64,000 nucleotides of DNA from Ceriagrion tenellum (GCA_963169105.1 OY720643.1:98342848-98406847); one strand, 5' to 3'; shown: positions 1 to 11,949, counted from the stretch's first letter. Made by a program: numbers and translations. The notes: a model not told the origin generated them from the letters alone.

Positions 1-2095
1 GGTATACATACGCAGGTGATATAAGAATAATGCATATTGAGAAATTTGATCCCAATTGTTAGGTTATTGCCAAAGATTAAAATATATCCAGAAACTTATA
101 CACGAATATACAAATATTTTACATCAGTAGACATATGTAATTAATGATTCGATGCCCTAGGAATGGATCATCACATAATGATATAATTATAAACGATTTG
201 GCGTGCTTAAAGAAGATTTCTACCGTTGCAGGGAAGAAATCAGGATCAATCACGACGGCATATTCTTGTAAAAAATACAAACTTACTACTCGCATAATTA
301 AAAGGAGCGTAACAAACCTGCAAAACCTTAAGACTGAGAATCTAACAGTATCCTTCATAATAGCCAATGCAAGTACCGCTGAAGTATATAACTTACTTCT
401 TGCAATTATGCGACGTTATAAAATATTCAACTCAAAAATATTGTATGTATCATTTGTTTCATCCTGGCTTTAAAATTTACGTAGGTGATGACTGCTTTCC
501 TCATAGAGCCGTGACATGGAGAGGGTGAAAACAGAGTGTTTTAATTTCTATACAATACCAACGGCATACTATCACTTATTTTCCTTTCCATAAAGGTAGA
601 GAAGCTTAAGGTTAGCGAGAAGGAAGAGGGAACGATTAATTGAAAGAGGAGGAAATGAAATTGAATGTTCATCTAGTGACTTTGTCTCTCGCCGCGCCGT
701 CTATCCCGCAATCGTTTAAAATAGCTTTGGTGGTGGTAGGGTGTATGTAATAAGGCGAAATTTGCATAGCGTTGGGTATCTAGTAAATTATTTTGTATTA
801 GTTAGACGTATAGAGACGCTTTTCATTTCGGTTCGTATAACAATCCACTACTTTGAACATAAGAGTATTAGGTAACTTGAAGCAGTCTTACCGTTAAAAA
901 TGAATCCATTGTTTTTAGATTACTACTTTTGAAAACTCTTGGTTATCTTCCTCGTGTAAATGCCCTATGAGGATTTTTATTGGTGTTTTCCATTCTGTGT
1001 GTTACAACATTAGCACATTCAGTAAATGATTGAGGGAATCCTTCCAGCAACTAATAGCAGGATATTTCGTAATAGAAAACCTTGTGCTCGTTAAAAAATA
1101 AAGTATTTTTTTTGCGGATTACCGTTGTTGAAAACTCTTGAATACTTAAAATGAGTCAGTGCTCTCGGATCTTCTTTTCGCAATATGTAAAATATTAAAG
1201 TTATTTGTTATTATTTTCCAGATATGCAATAATTCACATAAATGCCGCTGTCTGTTATTTCAATTTCCATGCAAATGCGTCAAAATATTTGCGCTTCTTG
1301 AAAATATATGGGAGAATCCCATGTGCAATTAAAATCCTATTCGGGCCACCTTCGTACGGGGACTTCCGCATGTTTACATCCCCAAAGTTGACCTAGATAG
1401 AAATGGACATCTTTGGAGGGAATTCAAGCGAGCTCACTCGATGCACTTTGCATTGGTTATCTCGCCCAAAAGACCACTTCATCTTTGCCCCTCGTTGAAC
1501 TCCCTTACCCCGTAGAATAAGAACGACATGCTCCGAAGAAGACATAAAAATAAGTACTCCATTGGGAGGCTGAAGCCCATCGTGTGCGTGTTTCTATCGC
1601 AAGAAACCGCGGGAAATCTAGGCGTACAATGGTAATGCAATGCATTTGAATTGGTATTTTACTGTTCTCGTGGTAATGTGACTTCACTTATCTCTGCTTT
1701 TCCAGCTCCGAAGGAGTGAGTTCCAAGATGGTTTGAAAGTTATGCTAATGAAAAAGTGGACTATTCCTGAATAGCGCTCCTCCTAATGCTCACATAGCAC
1801 TGAAATTTGCATCATTGCTGTTGAAGTACATTGGTGCCAATAGGCTACTGGTTGATAGAAAATTGGTTCTCCGAAATGTAGTTTTCATTGCAATTTCTGC
1901 TTCAATCATTCACAATAGACTTTGGTGCGTTTATTTGATAATAGGACCTGCTGTGTGCGAATAATCATTTAGCTATGCTGAAAATTGTAATATGTACTAT
2001 GGAAATGTTATTGTTGTAACGTAAAATCGCTATAAGAATGTAATCTCGGTACTTGTATTATTATTCCAATATACTCTGTGGTTTCAGGCTTGATG
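1..2095. other. AT-rich anonymous DNA, no gene seen
   Basis: No supported gene. Short open frames of 60-110 codons occur on both strands (for example 144-473 on plus and 119-367 on minus, which overlap each other). They have no recognisable domain, and their composition is what AT-rich random sequence gives. No repeat or RNA structure stood out on reading. Confidence 0.6.
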
Positions 2096-2119
2096 GAGTG
2101 GAATCGGAACATAAAAATG

Positions 2120-2205
2120 AAATTTTTACAGCATCTTCAGGTGAAGACGCTGTAAAAAGCGAAACCGGTTGGAATAAATTTTATCCCAGTGGAATTAGCC
2201 TATTT
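2120..2205 (+). repeat. Structured module: degenerate CTGAAGA-hairpin-CGAAAC copy
   Basis: The sequence has a GTGAAGA core, a short CGCT/AGCG hairpin, then GAAACCGGTTGG, and about 30 bases on the tract CAGTGGAATTA. The order (CTGAxGA, hairpin, CGAAAC, GT, then GTGGAAT) is shared with modules near 2849, 10838, 26833, 46241 and 62958. The core base T expected in an active hammerhead (CTGATGA) is A here and the first C is G, so this copy should not self-cleave. It is probably the 3' tail of a decayed retroelement; this is inference from layout only. Confidence 0.4.
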
Positions 2206-2598
2206 TTTCATACTTAGTTATTATTCCAAGGCTAATCTGGTTTTTAACTTCATTTTTATTTCATTTATCGGGCATACCTAGGCCTATTGGCTGTAGGGTG
2301 ATTGATTGAAAGGTCGGAAGAGGGATTGATGTGAGAACTGGTATTTAGCAATAGTGATGATTGAACCCGTACCAATACATATTAATTTCAAGACCCCCCA
2401 CATTGAAGTAAGCTAAAAATTAGCCATCTACAGCATTGAGGTAGATGTAAAGGGTGTTTGCTATGGTGGTCAAAGAGAGAAGCTGAAACGTGGGCTTGGC
2501 TTGTCCGCCATCTTTGTTAACTCCCATTTTATTTTAGGACTTTTGGGGACTGCTAAGTATGGAAATTTACTATGTGTTCCATCGATAAATCACAAGTT

Positions 2599-2923
2599 AT
2601 AGATTGAAACACTTTGTAATTAACACATGAGAATTTTATTTTTATGACCTACGTTTCGTCGCTGTGCGGCATCATCAGGTAATTTCCACTTCTGTGCGTA
2701 CAAATATATGTATACTCTCTGAGGCAAGGGGGGCTGATAAGGCAGCAAGGGAGTATCTCCCTTCCCTCAGAGATTATGTACGTTCCCCTTCCTCCCCCCT
2801 TGCTTCAGAGAGTATATAACTGTTTCCACAAAAGTGTAAATTACCTGATGATGTCGCACGGCGACGAAACTTAGGTCGCCAAATACAATTCTCATGTGGA
2901 AATCACAAAGTGTTTCAATCTAT
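2599..2923. mobile_element. Foldback (MITE-like) element with hammerhead-like core in each arm
   Basis: Two inverted arms, 2599-2734 and 2793-2923, match over about 130 bases with scattered differences. The outer end AGATTGAAACACTTTGT pairs with its complement at 2907-2923. The inner stretch TATACTCTCTGAGGCAAGG at 2711-2729 pairs with 2798-2816. The spacer is about 58 bases. Each arm contains the CTGATGA-hairpin-CGAAAC module, at 2849-2880 on plus and at about 2650-2682 on minus. There is no coding capacity. Either a non-autonomous foldback transposon or two head-to-head retroelement tails would explain it. Confidence 0.7.
2849..2884 (+). ncRNA. Hammerhead-ribozyme-like motif (minimal, Penelope type)
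   Basis: The order is CTGATGA (the invariant first core strand), then helix II GTCGC-ACG-GCGAC (five perfect pairs), then GAAA (second core strand), then a two-pair helix III (AC...GT) closed by a TTAG loop, and C at the cleavage position. This is the layout of the short-stem-III hammerheads described in Penelope-like elements. Helix I, which should join the flanks, pairs poorly here, so self-cleavage is uncertain. An inverted copy on the minus strand near 2650-2682 has one mismatch in helix II. Confidence 0.45.
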
Positions 2924-3344
2924 CAGCATGAAGTCATTCCACGAAGTAACGCCTGAAACCATAACTTTGATAATTCATTATAAATCAGCATACCATTATT
3001 TTCTTAACATGCATTCTCCTTACATGTATTTTTCATTTATTTAAATAAGTAATAGTCCGTATTCCCGGTGAAAATAGTAAAATCGAGTATACTCCAAAGC
3101 ACAAAGTAACCTGTGTATTTTTTAGAGTTACTTGCCTTAAATTTCGAACAATTGGTGGATATTCTTGCATTGCATCCGCTAATTTTTTCCTTCCGTCGTG
3201 CTATCCGAGGGAAAGTAAGGAAAGGGCAGGGATAGCCAATATAATATAATAATATATTGGTTAATAATAAGAGCAGGGATAGCCATTTAGATATTGCTGT
3301 TTTATCGCTAGATCATGTAATGCTCTCTCCATCTATCTCAGTAA

Positions 3345-3415
3345 TTTACAGCCACGAAATACGTTGCGAGCCACATGACGGGTGCGTGGCGCTGGGTGAT
3401 TCTACTAATGGCTCA
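3345..3415 (-). mobile_element. LINE 3' terminus fragment (CR1/Jockey-like family)
   Basis: Read on plus, GCGAGCCACATGACGGGTGCGT...GGCGCTGGGTGATT resembles the conserved 3' ends at 15845, 33970, 41025, 54605 and 58985. These share (GCGAGCCACC...GGGTGTATGGC...GGGGTGATT), which is the complement of the LINE end. It is a very short, diverged, 5'-truncated copy. Confidence is limited by length. Confidence 0.35.
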
Positions 3416-3419
3416 CGAA

Positions 3420-5820
3420 GCTTTCTACTTTAAGGTCCAAATTCACACGCTTCTGTGACTGTTAGCATTTACCATTAAGAAGACTAGAGTTTAATGCATG
3501 GATGAACCAGAAACCAGAATAGTGCTAACTTGATAAACATGCTTTTATGCAGTAATCAGGCTTATATATTATTAGTAATTTATATTGTTAAGGGACGGGA
3601 TCCGCGATAAATTAGTAATGGCGATGAAGCACACGCGCTTCAGACTTTATTTTATATTCTCGTTAATTACACTGCAATCCTTACACTCTCATATCTCGCT
3701 TATGTCTCAATATCCCTCAATCTCTTTTTGCTTCTTCTTCCTCCCCTAGCAGCCAAACAACTTCGAGATTATGTTATTTTTATGTGGTTCCACTATTTGG
3801 CCAACAGAAGGCGCTGCGTGTTTTGTACGGCTCCAACAATATTACTGGTGCCCTTGATTACGTCCATGTCCATCACGCCCCATCCCTTTCAAATTAGGCA
3901 TGCACACAGAAAATCGCATATTTTGTTCGGACTTGGAAACCGGCCGTGTAGTGATTTTCTCATTGATACCATATCCTCGCATGCCTTTTTCGCTTCTCTG
4001 TCCAATGAATTTCTTGATTCACGCACCCATAATCCCTAATGCTCCAAGTATTCCTCTTCATGAGGCTCTATTTCCCCACATTGACCCGTGACTTTGATGG
4101 TCAACCCCTTCATTTCACACAATTCTTTCTGGTATCACACATCTGCTTCTTTTTTCTACTCTCAGAATGGAAATACCTACTAATCATCACTCATTTCACA
4201 CGTGTGAGCTTAGGGGGATTTTTAAGTAGCGTTAGTTATTTTAATTCGGAAATTTCGCTTGTACAGCTTTTTAATTACAACAGTCTTGTTTATGCTGAAA
4301 GAATGGATCAGCATCACGGTAGCGTTTTCGTCCATTCTCGCTGCATTTATCATTTCTCGAGGCCCTTTGACTCTTTATCATAATCCAAAGTTGATGATTA
4401 TGTATTTTAGAGGAAATTTTTTAGCTTCAATTTGTTAGTTTTTCTCCTTCAGTCAGTAAATGCCAGTTAGATGCGTGGAGAATAACTGGTAATCAATAAT
4501 ATAATGTAGTAGTATCACGGGATATTCAATATATACGGTAAAAATGGGATATAGAAACAAATATGGACAGTTTTGTTCCCCAAAAAGCGGTTTAATGAAT
4601 TTGCTTTTGGTATTTTCATGGTAACTCTAAAATACTTTAGGGAACATTTGCCACAGTACGGTCAAAAAAGGCATTTCGACCGATTGTTCTTAAGACTGAA
4701 AATGCTTTCAAGCAGCTTCCTACCACTTTCTTAAGCTATGCTATTTTTTTAGTCTCCCGAGTAACATTTTGACTTATACCAATTTACAAATAGCTTGACC
4801 AGTTATTACTCGAATGTCTTCCCCGAGGGTCGTCATTAGAGCCTTACCGCAAGATATTTAAAGATTTCTTCCATTCGCTTAGCTGTATTTGAAGAGTTGT
4901 TATTTCTCGTGTTATTCATGGGTATTTTTTTCAATATCATATCTGATTGCCATGTATCGTCCTGTGATTTGGCTACCTCCAAGAATTAAAAGTTAAGACA
5001 AAATCAATTCTCTTTGGTTATAAGTCATGGATAAATTCGACCAAAACTCATAGTTTAGGTCGCAATAAATTTACCGTTGTTAGAGAAGATGGATTCGCCA
5101 TTATTTCCACCAAATGTTCGCGCTGCTTTGTGACAAGTACCAAACTGATTGTTCACGTCATTACGTCCAGTGATGAAAGGCTCAGTGGCAGCATCAAAGA
5201 GAGCTTTTGTTTATTGCGCCGGAGGAAAGACGATGAATTTTCCGTTCCATTTTTTTGAGTTCAGGAGGCATCTCCTCATGCCTCCCTCATGAAATGGGCG
5301 GGCCCATCTCCATTATCGGTCTCTGGAGAGTGTTGGAAGTGACGTGATGCCATTCCGGTAAAATGGCGAATGTTTCGTCGATGGCATTTTGATTTTTTTT
5401 TGCCAACTCCAGTTTCGTGAACATGAGAGACGCATTTCTTCTCATTTACAAGTGCGTACAACGTAATAATCTACGCTGCGTCATTATCCTCTAAAGTTTT
5501 TCCCGAATAATTTAGCACTGTCACAAAGTTCTGCAGAATATACGTAAATGCGATGTCCATCGACTTTGTTTGGTAGTATCTTGGAAATGTGTTCTGTGGT
5601 TATAAGTAATTACTCACCACATTGATTTTAGTAGGGAAAAAATGAAACCATGCCGTGCGAGAGCAGAGGGGAATACTGATTATGTTAAACTGCGCAATCA
5701 GCCTTGTTCAATAGATCAGTTTTAGAGAAACACAGAGAAAATAACAAAGAAATCGGAACGCATCAGTGCGCTTCATCATACACGAACGATGATGCTCGAA
5801 GCGTTCTGCGTGAGCGAAAC
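3420..5820. other. Anonymous DNA, no gene seen
   Basis: AT-rich sequence with overlapping short open frames (3728-4383 on plus, 5276-5461 on minus) that show no family motif. The frames at 3728-4383 lie in pyrimidine-rich sequence that is poor in stops. No RNA gene or repeat was recognised. Confidence 0.5.
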
Positions 5821-5833
5821 ATTCTATAACTGA

Positions 5834-5961
5834 AGAAAGGTCTAAATTTTTCCCGGCGTATGTAGTCATTGAAGGTTATTCGGGCTTCCCACCGGGTCAA
5901 ACTCTCCATCTCGGCCGACGTTTTGATGAACGAGTCGTCCATCGTCGTCAGGGCATGACAT
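5834..5961 (-). mobile_element. Short retroposed insert with 13-bp target duplication
   Basis: The 13-base word ATTCTATAACTGA occurs at 5821-5833 and again at 5962-5974, bracketing a 128-bp insert. The insert contains, read on minus, a CTGACGACGATGG...hairpin...AAAACGTCGG module followed by GAGATGGAGAGTTTGACC. A diverged copy of the same core lies at 59780-59870. The matched flanks indicate a target-site duplication, so this is a discrete insertion. The hairpin plus (A)AAACGTC layout resembles the hammerhead-like modules elsewhere in the window, so a Penelope-type tail is a plausible source. Confidence 0.55.
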
Positions 5962-6378
5962 ATTCTATAACTGACCTATAGGAAGCTTTCTGCTCATGGA
6001 TATGTGACATAGCGAATGATTTGTTCATAGTTGACATATTAGTTTAAACTACGCATTGAAAAATGTAGGTATTAAACCGTAGAGTTGTTAAAACTCCGCG
6101 TTTTCCATCCAGGGCGCCTAAAATTTAAATCAGCACGTAAACACGAACTTGCGATTGTGACAGTTCCTTTAATGTTTAGCCACATTCATTCTGCTCTCGA
6201 TCTGTTTTCAAGAGTGCTGTCTAGTCTATCTATCGCGAGCTCTGAAACGAATTAAAAGCAAGTACGCTGTTACTGGATGAGCACTAAACTGAAAAACTTC
6301 CTTCATTAGCGGAATTATTTTAATAGTGTGATGATTTCATGAAAAAATCCATATTGTACTAAAAATACTCAGTGTAGC

Positions 6379-7090
6379 TGAATTGAAAATTTTATTCTGC
6401 TATTTTTCATCCCAGCGGTTGCGGACAGCATTGTCTCTCCATCTCTTTTCTCATTAGGAATACATACGTGCAGTTATCAAAATCTGTAGCGTTTGTTGAC
6501 TACTCAATTAGTACAATTAGCTAGGCCTGTTCTACTCTTTATGTATAGTGAGGTTTGCTTGATTGATTATGCTGCGTTTGTTGGCAGTTTCGGTTTACCT
6601 TGTTTTTCGTAATATCATGTTACTGAAATAAAGACCGTTTCGTATGACCCATTTTTTCGACATTATTAAGTATGCAATCAATGATTTATATCAAAATTGT
6701 CAATTTGGTGGAAATGCGCACATCTTCTATTAATGTCACTTCAAATTTATTTTCAGACTCAAAAACTGCTAACAATCAATGGTCTACTGGTTGAAATAAT
6801 TGAAAGTTTTATTCTGCTCTTTGTCTTCGCAATGATTGCGGTCAGCCTCTTCCCATCATCTTTTCTTTAGGAATATATCGGGGCTGAATGATGTTTGCTC
6901 AAAAAAACTGACGGCAATCTGGAATAAACCTCATTGTACCCGTTTCTAACAAAATTGGCCGTTATATGTTGAAGTATGTTAATTTTTTAATTCAATTAAA
7001 CCCGTTCTACTCTTTCGTAGAGCGGGGATTGTTGCCTAGTTGATTATACAGCGTTTGTTGATTGTTTCGGTTTACCTTAATTTTTGTTTA
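6379..7090. repeat. Diverged direct repeat, two copies
   Basis: A unit at 6379-6625 (TTGAAAATTTTATTCTGCT at its start; GCGTTTGTTG...AGTTTCGGTTTACCTT at its end) recurs at 6796-7090 (TTGAAAGTTTTATTCTGCT; GCGTTTGTTGATTGTTTCGGTTTACCTT). Shared inner words include GGAATA and TTCTACTCTTT. The second copy carries extra sequence in its middle. There is no coding potential. It could be a local segmental duplication or two copies of one transposon. Confidence 0.65.
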
Positions 7091-7984
7091 GCGCGGTTCC
7101 GTTAAATGGTGTTTTCTTACATTCATTAAATCTATGAAAGAATTGCGCTCGATAGGCATATTGTGTGGATCATTTATCGCGATACAATAGGCTTCAGTTT
7201 CGTGCGTCAATACGCCATCTACTATCGTCTTTAATTTATGGTCCATTAGTTGGCATCCGATTAGTACGCTTTGCATGATTGCTTGCGTACAATTGTAAAA
7301 ATAAAAATAAAAAATTTCGCAAAAAAGCCTTTAACGCCATTACTTTAATATTTACGATCATGGTCGTTTTTAAACATGTATTTTGCAACCTATTTCGACA
7401 GATCGTCTGCAAAAATAGAGTATATTTTCATTGAACCTTTGAGCTTTCAATTTTTTATGGTAATTACGGCCAAAATTTACAGTTATGGATTTGAATATTT
7501 GATGTCTCGACGACGGTTTAGTGATAAGTTTTGTGAAAAGAACTTATCCGTTTCAAAATCACATTTTTATTGACATGCTGAGCTAGATTATAGCAATACA
7601 AAATCTGCGAAAGTTTAGCTCATTGACACTGAAAAATATCACTTATAGGTATTTTGCATAATATTTTTTGCAGTTGTCATCAAAGTTCTACATTGCGGAT
7701 ATCCAATCCCTCCCAGCTTAGCTTCAGAATAGTACGTGATTACTACTCACGGGTGGCGACGAGTGTGGAGAAAAGGAAAAGGCATTGGTGGCGTTAAGAC
7801 TGATGACATGTGGTAATAAATCTCCTATTTATTAAACTTAATCGTTGCAAGCTTTGCTTCGTTTACTTTTTTCACGTCCGTATTAATTATTAAGTATGCA
7901 TATTTACCCTGTAAGCCACATAAATAGTGTTTGGAAGGGGATGATTTATCACCAACCTGCACTATAGTGTAAAAGTAACTTTCA

Positions 7985-8390
7985 CTAACAGGTACTACAC
8001 TACATCCAGGTAGACGCGATATTTTTAGATTTCTAAAAAAGCTTTCGGTTAAGTTCCGCATTCGAAATTACTTGTTATGTTGAAAACCTATGGAATGCGT
8101 GACGTTATAAAATGTTGGATTAAATATTACTTAGACAACCGCGAGCAGAGTGTTGTTCTTAATGGCGTAAGTTCAGACATAAAAAGTAACATCAGATGCA
8201 TCCCAGGTGAGTGTCATTGGTATCTTATTACATTTTGTATATTAATGATATGACCATCGTTGTACGAGAAAAATTCGCCTCTTCGCGGGCGACGCAGTTC
8301 AGTACAGGGATATTAACTCCGAGTCTGACATTAATTAGTAATTACAATAAGATAAGTTTGTGCTTTATTAGTTCTAGCAATAATTTCCGT
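7985..8390 (+). pseudogene. LINE reverse transcriptase relic (CR1/Jockey-like)
   Basis: Disabled reverse transcriptase core of a non-LTR retrotransposon. In changing frames one reads, in the correct family order, a KAFG-stop-VPHSKLL segment (family DFSKAFDxVPHxxLL) at about 8038-8068, then YGMRDVIKCW, YYLDNREQSVVLNGVSS, then SVIGILLHFVYINDM (family GSVLGPLLFxxYIND), then LFAGDAVQYRD. The last is the catalytic FADD box with one aspartate changed to glycine. In-frame stops and at least two frameshifts remain. No endonuclease domain is seen upstream, so the copy is 5' truncated or eroded. Clade assignment is tentative. Confidence 0.75.
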
Positions 8391-8764
8391 TAGAGCATGA
8401 TAAGCGTAGGTAGGTAAGGTTAACCACGTAGATAAGCGACATCAGTGATATCAAGGCTGACAGACCTGATCTCATCAGGAAAAAACAGTCAATTTTAAAG
8501 TAAACAATATATCAGTGATTCATATTTGAGGTATGCTCATTCAAGATAACTGCTGAAAAGTTGTGACGAATGAATACAACTGCAAGTTTTCTAATTGGAA
8601 GTGATCACATCAAGAGAATATATGCATGCATTCGTTTCATTCAGAATGTTGTCATAAATATCAAATTTCATTCGGATAAATGAAAGCAAATTTTTTTTAT
8701 ATATTTCTACTTTCTTGAGGCTATGTAAAATAATTTGTACTTCTCTTTAATTATTTGATAGTAC

Positions 8765-8800
8765 GGCGAGTTTCGCCGATGTGCGACATCATCAGTTGTA
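8765..8800 (-). ncRNA. Hammerhead-like motif, minus strand
   Basis: Read on minus: CTGATGA, helix II GTCG-CACAT-CGGC, GAAA, then a short helix III AC...GT with A at the expected cleavage position. The core strands are intact. Helix I flanks do not pair well. This is a single arm; no inverted partner was seen nearby. It has the same layout as the module at 2849-2884. Confidence 0.4.
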
Positions 8801-8804
8801 GAAT

Positions 8805-10130
8805 ATTTTGTTTTTTTTTATGTATGGAAGTTATATTTTCTGGGTGAGGATATACTGCAATGGAAATTCGAGAAACACCGTTGCCGGTAGAAGCATGGAT
8901 AGAGGGCTAGTTAGGCGTGAAAGATTATTTTTTTATCTGTAATATTTTTGGATATTGCCTGATTATGTCGATACCTCGAACGCGTACATATTTTGGCCCG
9001 TTGGGAGGAAGTGTGGAATTACAGGGACAACATTCCTCACACTATTATTCTCATCAAGGACTTAAGAGATTTGCGTGGTGAAATCCAAATTTTTGTAACT
9101 TCTTGGGTGTTCTTTGATGCATGTGATGAAGTTTCTTTCTTTTAGTCCAATTTGACGTCACATTGCATTTTCTGCATTTAATTTTGTAAATTCCTGACTT
9201 GAGTCTATCCTCTGTGCTTTTGACTTAGACTAAACGTTTAGAAATCATGACGGAAGGGTAAGAGATTGTAGATAAGCTCTATGTATTTACGTAATTATGA
9301 GTATGTTATACCCTCCGCTTGTTTCAGTACGGGTCTTTCATACTTTTATGCCTAGTGGCTTATTCAGTGTCAAGGAATTACAACTTTCCTCTATATGGGA
9401 CTCGGGGGTGACATGGCGATACACAACTGAGCGATAAACCAAGCCGTCTTACATAGTCGATTATAGTTATCAAATGGTAACAGTAAACCAAACGGTATTT
9501 CGGCCGTTACAGTCGATATTTATAAGATTGACCATAATTAAGACCATACAGGAATTGTAGTTTTCAATTTTTGCAGTGAACAAAGCCTAAACTAACTTTG
9601 TATAATTTTTCTTTTGATCTTTCAATTTTTTATTTCTATGTCCATTGTAGCCTCTCGTTACACATCTAAAAATTCAGTCGAATGCCTATTGACTGATTTT
9701 ATCCCTGTTGATACGCGTGATTAATTTTATTAGTATTGTGAAAGGGTGAGTTTTGGATGTAGGTTTTTCTGTCTCCTTAATGCATTTTTTGGGGGATGTG
9801 GACATGAGACTCGGGAATCCGACTGAAGTGACGGGCGTGAATACACACGTAACTTTGGCGCAGTAATTAAAGTTGAAACGACTACCTATAACTGCGGGCC
9901 AAGATATAGGCATAACTGTAGTTTCCTAATGGTGTTTTGATTTTATATGAACTGTTTCGATGTTGTAGTATATTAACTGACATGATGGTCTTAATTAACG
10001 TTGGTTACAAGCTTCCCGGTTCTGCGGATCTGGATTGCCTACCTATTTGTGCTCTCGTCTCATGAATTGGACCTTATATTTTTGCGTCGCAAAAGGACTG
10101 TGACGACTTTGATTAAAGCTTGAAGAATGT
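8805..10130. other. Anonymous AT-rich DNA, no gene seen
   Basis: Short frames only (for example 9686-9913 on minus), with no recognisable domain. Poly-T runs are common. Confidence 0.5.
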
Positions 10131-10139
10131 GGGTTAATA

Positions 10140-10560
10140 TGTGTCCATGAGAGAGGAAGATATATGTTGGGACTCTGACATGCGAGCAGCACGTGACTTG
10201 ACGAGCTTCCACTCTTTATTTTTACCTCCTTTGTTATTCCTAACCGTGTGTGGGAGTGCAATGCGAGAGGGAATTCAGGAAGAGCTAGCATTCCGCAGCT
10301 GCCACCCCCCCCACCCTATCCCGCTCCCGCACATCCCACCCCCCCCCACACCCTGGCATCCATTGTCGCGTTGCTCGTCATCACGGACGCGGGTTCCAGG
10401 AGTCCCACTCGCCCACAACAATGGGATTCCTCGCTATCTCTCTCTCTCTCAATGGGATCTTATTGACAGGTCACCCTCGGCTGCATTTTGCCCCCAACAA
10501 TGGGTGCGTGGTCATCGTAAGTTTCCCCTCCTCCTCCATATAACGATGATCCAGTCACTC
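10140..10560. other. GC-richer island with C-tracts and repeated SOX-like words
   Basis: An open frame of 208 codons (10141-10767, plus) lies here. Its residues are dominated by Pro, Ser and Leu from C-rich DNA and it shows no domain, so I do not call a gene. There are two C-tracts near 10295 and 10340, a CT microsatellite at about 10435-10450, and the word CAACAATGGG twice (about 10417 and 10494), which contains the SOX-family core ACAATGG. A regulatory island is possible but unproven. Confidence 0.3.
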
Positions 10561-10837
10561 TGCCATTTGCGGCGGCCAAGGATTTTCTCAGCTCTTGAGT
10601 TAGAATTCTATAGCATGCCTCATACAGATGAAGAGATGACTTTGGGGAGAATGTCACGGAAAGGTCGGCGAAGTAATCGTGTTCTTTTGCTAGATCTGAG
10701 GATTTCTCTAGTCCAATTTTTTCTAACCAGTTCTTTGTCGAATTTGAAGAAGAGAGCGCAGCATTAACTCCTAATTGGTAAAAAACTGGGGTTGTGAGTA
10801 ATTATGTTTTATTAATGATCTTTATATTTAGACCTGA

Positions 10838-10920
10838 TGATTTCGCCCATGCGACACAACCGGTAGACCAAGAATTAAAGTATGTGAAAAAGTACCGAGT
10901 TATTTTGAAATGTATTCAGT
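10838..10920 (+). repeat. Degenerate hammerhead-like module
   Basis: CTGATGA is followed by TTTCGC-CCAT-GCGACA (helix II partly paired), then CAACCGGTAGACC in place of CGAAAC...GTC. The downstream words AATTAAAGTATGTG and AAAAAGTACC follow the general tail layout of the other copies. The second core strand is lost, so this is a decayed copy. Confidence 0.3.
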
Positions 10921-11949
10921 TATCTTTTATTTTTACAATCCTAATTTAAAATTTGTAAAAAACTTTGATTACCTTATTTATTAATAGTAGAAAGGATATA
11001 TTAATATTGATGCTACATTTGTAGGCCATACACGGAGATTCATCCGAAAAAGACTTTAGGACCTGAGAGGAGTTTTCGTAAAATCCTCCCTGCAGCTTCA
11101 TTTACGAAATTTGATCTAGGGGTGAAATTGTAATGTCTTGGAACGTTACTCCTGACTTTGAAAGGGTGTAGAATAGTCATATTTTAAGAGCTTAAGATCA
11201 GAAAATATTTAACAATTGGAGGGGTACTTAATGAAATCAGTTTGAATTTCAATCTCCACTGCTTAGGGATTCTCTAGCTTTGAAAGGAGTATATTCTTTG
11301 ACGCCCTGCTCACCTGGCGACATTTCTGGCGCGAAAGCTGTTACAGAAAGTGTCTAGTTGATCATTTAAATGACATACTATTTTCTTGATTGCGATGTAA
11401 TCGCATATTTTTTCCTTGCAGTGGTGAGGTATTGAGCACATTCAAATGTTCTAGCCTTCCATCCGCAAAAGTGCTAATTTCCCCATTTTTCTGTTTGAGA
11501 AGACCGAAGGAAATCGTATGAAAAGGAAGATTTGAAATGGAAATGTTGAATTATGATGCGACTAATTAATCATCATTAAGCCCATTTTTCCTTCTTTTAT
11601 AGGTATGTGATTATTTGTTTTTCTGGGTAATTATGCTGTGAAAGTGTGTGTGTGCCGTTAAAAGCGTCAAAATACTCGTACACTGCCAATTAATGAGTAT
11701 GATGAAATTAACTTGAATAATATAGGTATGTAGTAATATAAATTTCTGCCATTATATCTAATTATCGGGAGTATGGTCTTAGCGTCATCTAATTTGATTG
11801 GAAAGAAGTCACACGCCTGTTAGTCTTTCCATAGCTTGGTCATTACCATTGGCTTCGTGTGAGTTGAGTGGGGAAATGCTCCTTACCATCGACTGTCGCC
11901 ATTCCATCGGCTGTGTGCCGAATTACATGTTCATTCTGACGTAAGAAAT

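Noticed and set aside
144..473. 109-codon plus-strand frame near the window start
   Set aside because: AT-rich composition, an antisense frame overlaps, no recognisable domain.
10141..10767. 208-codon plus-strand frame
   Set aside because: It runs through C-tracts and a CT microsatellite, the residues are mainly Pro, Ser and Leu, there is no domain, and it overlaps antisense frames.
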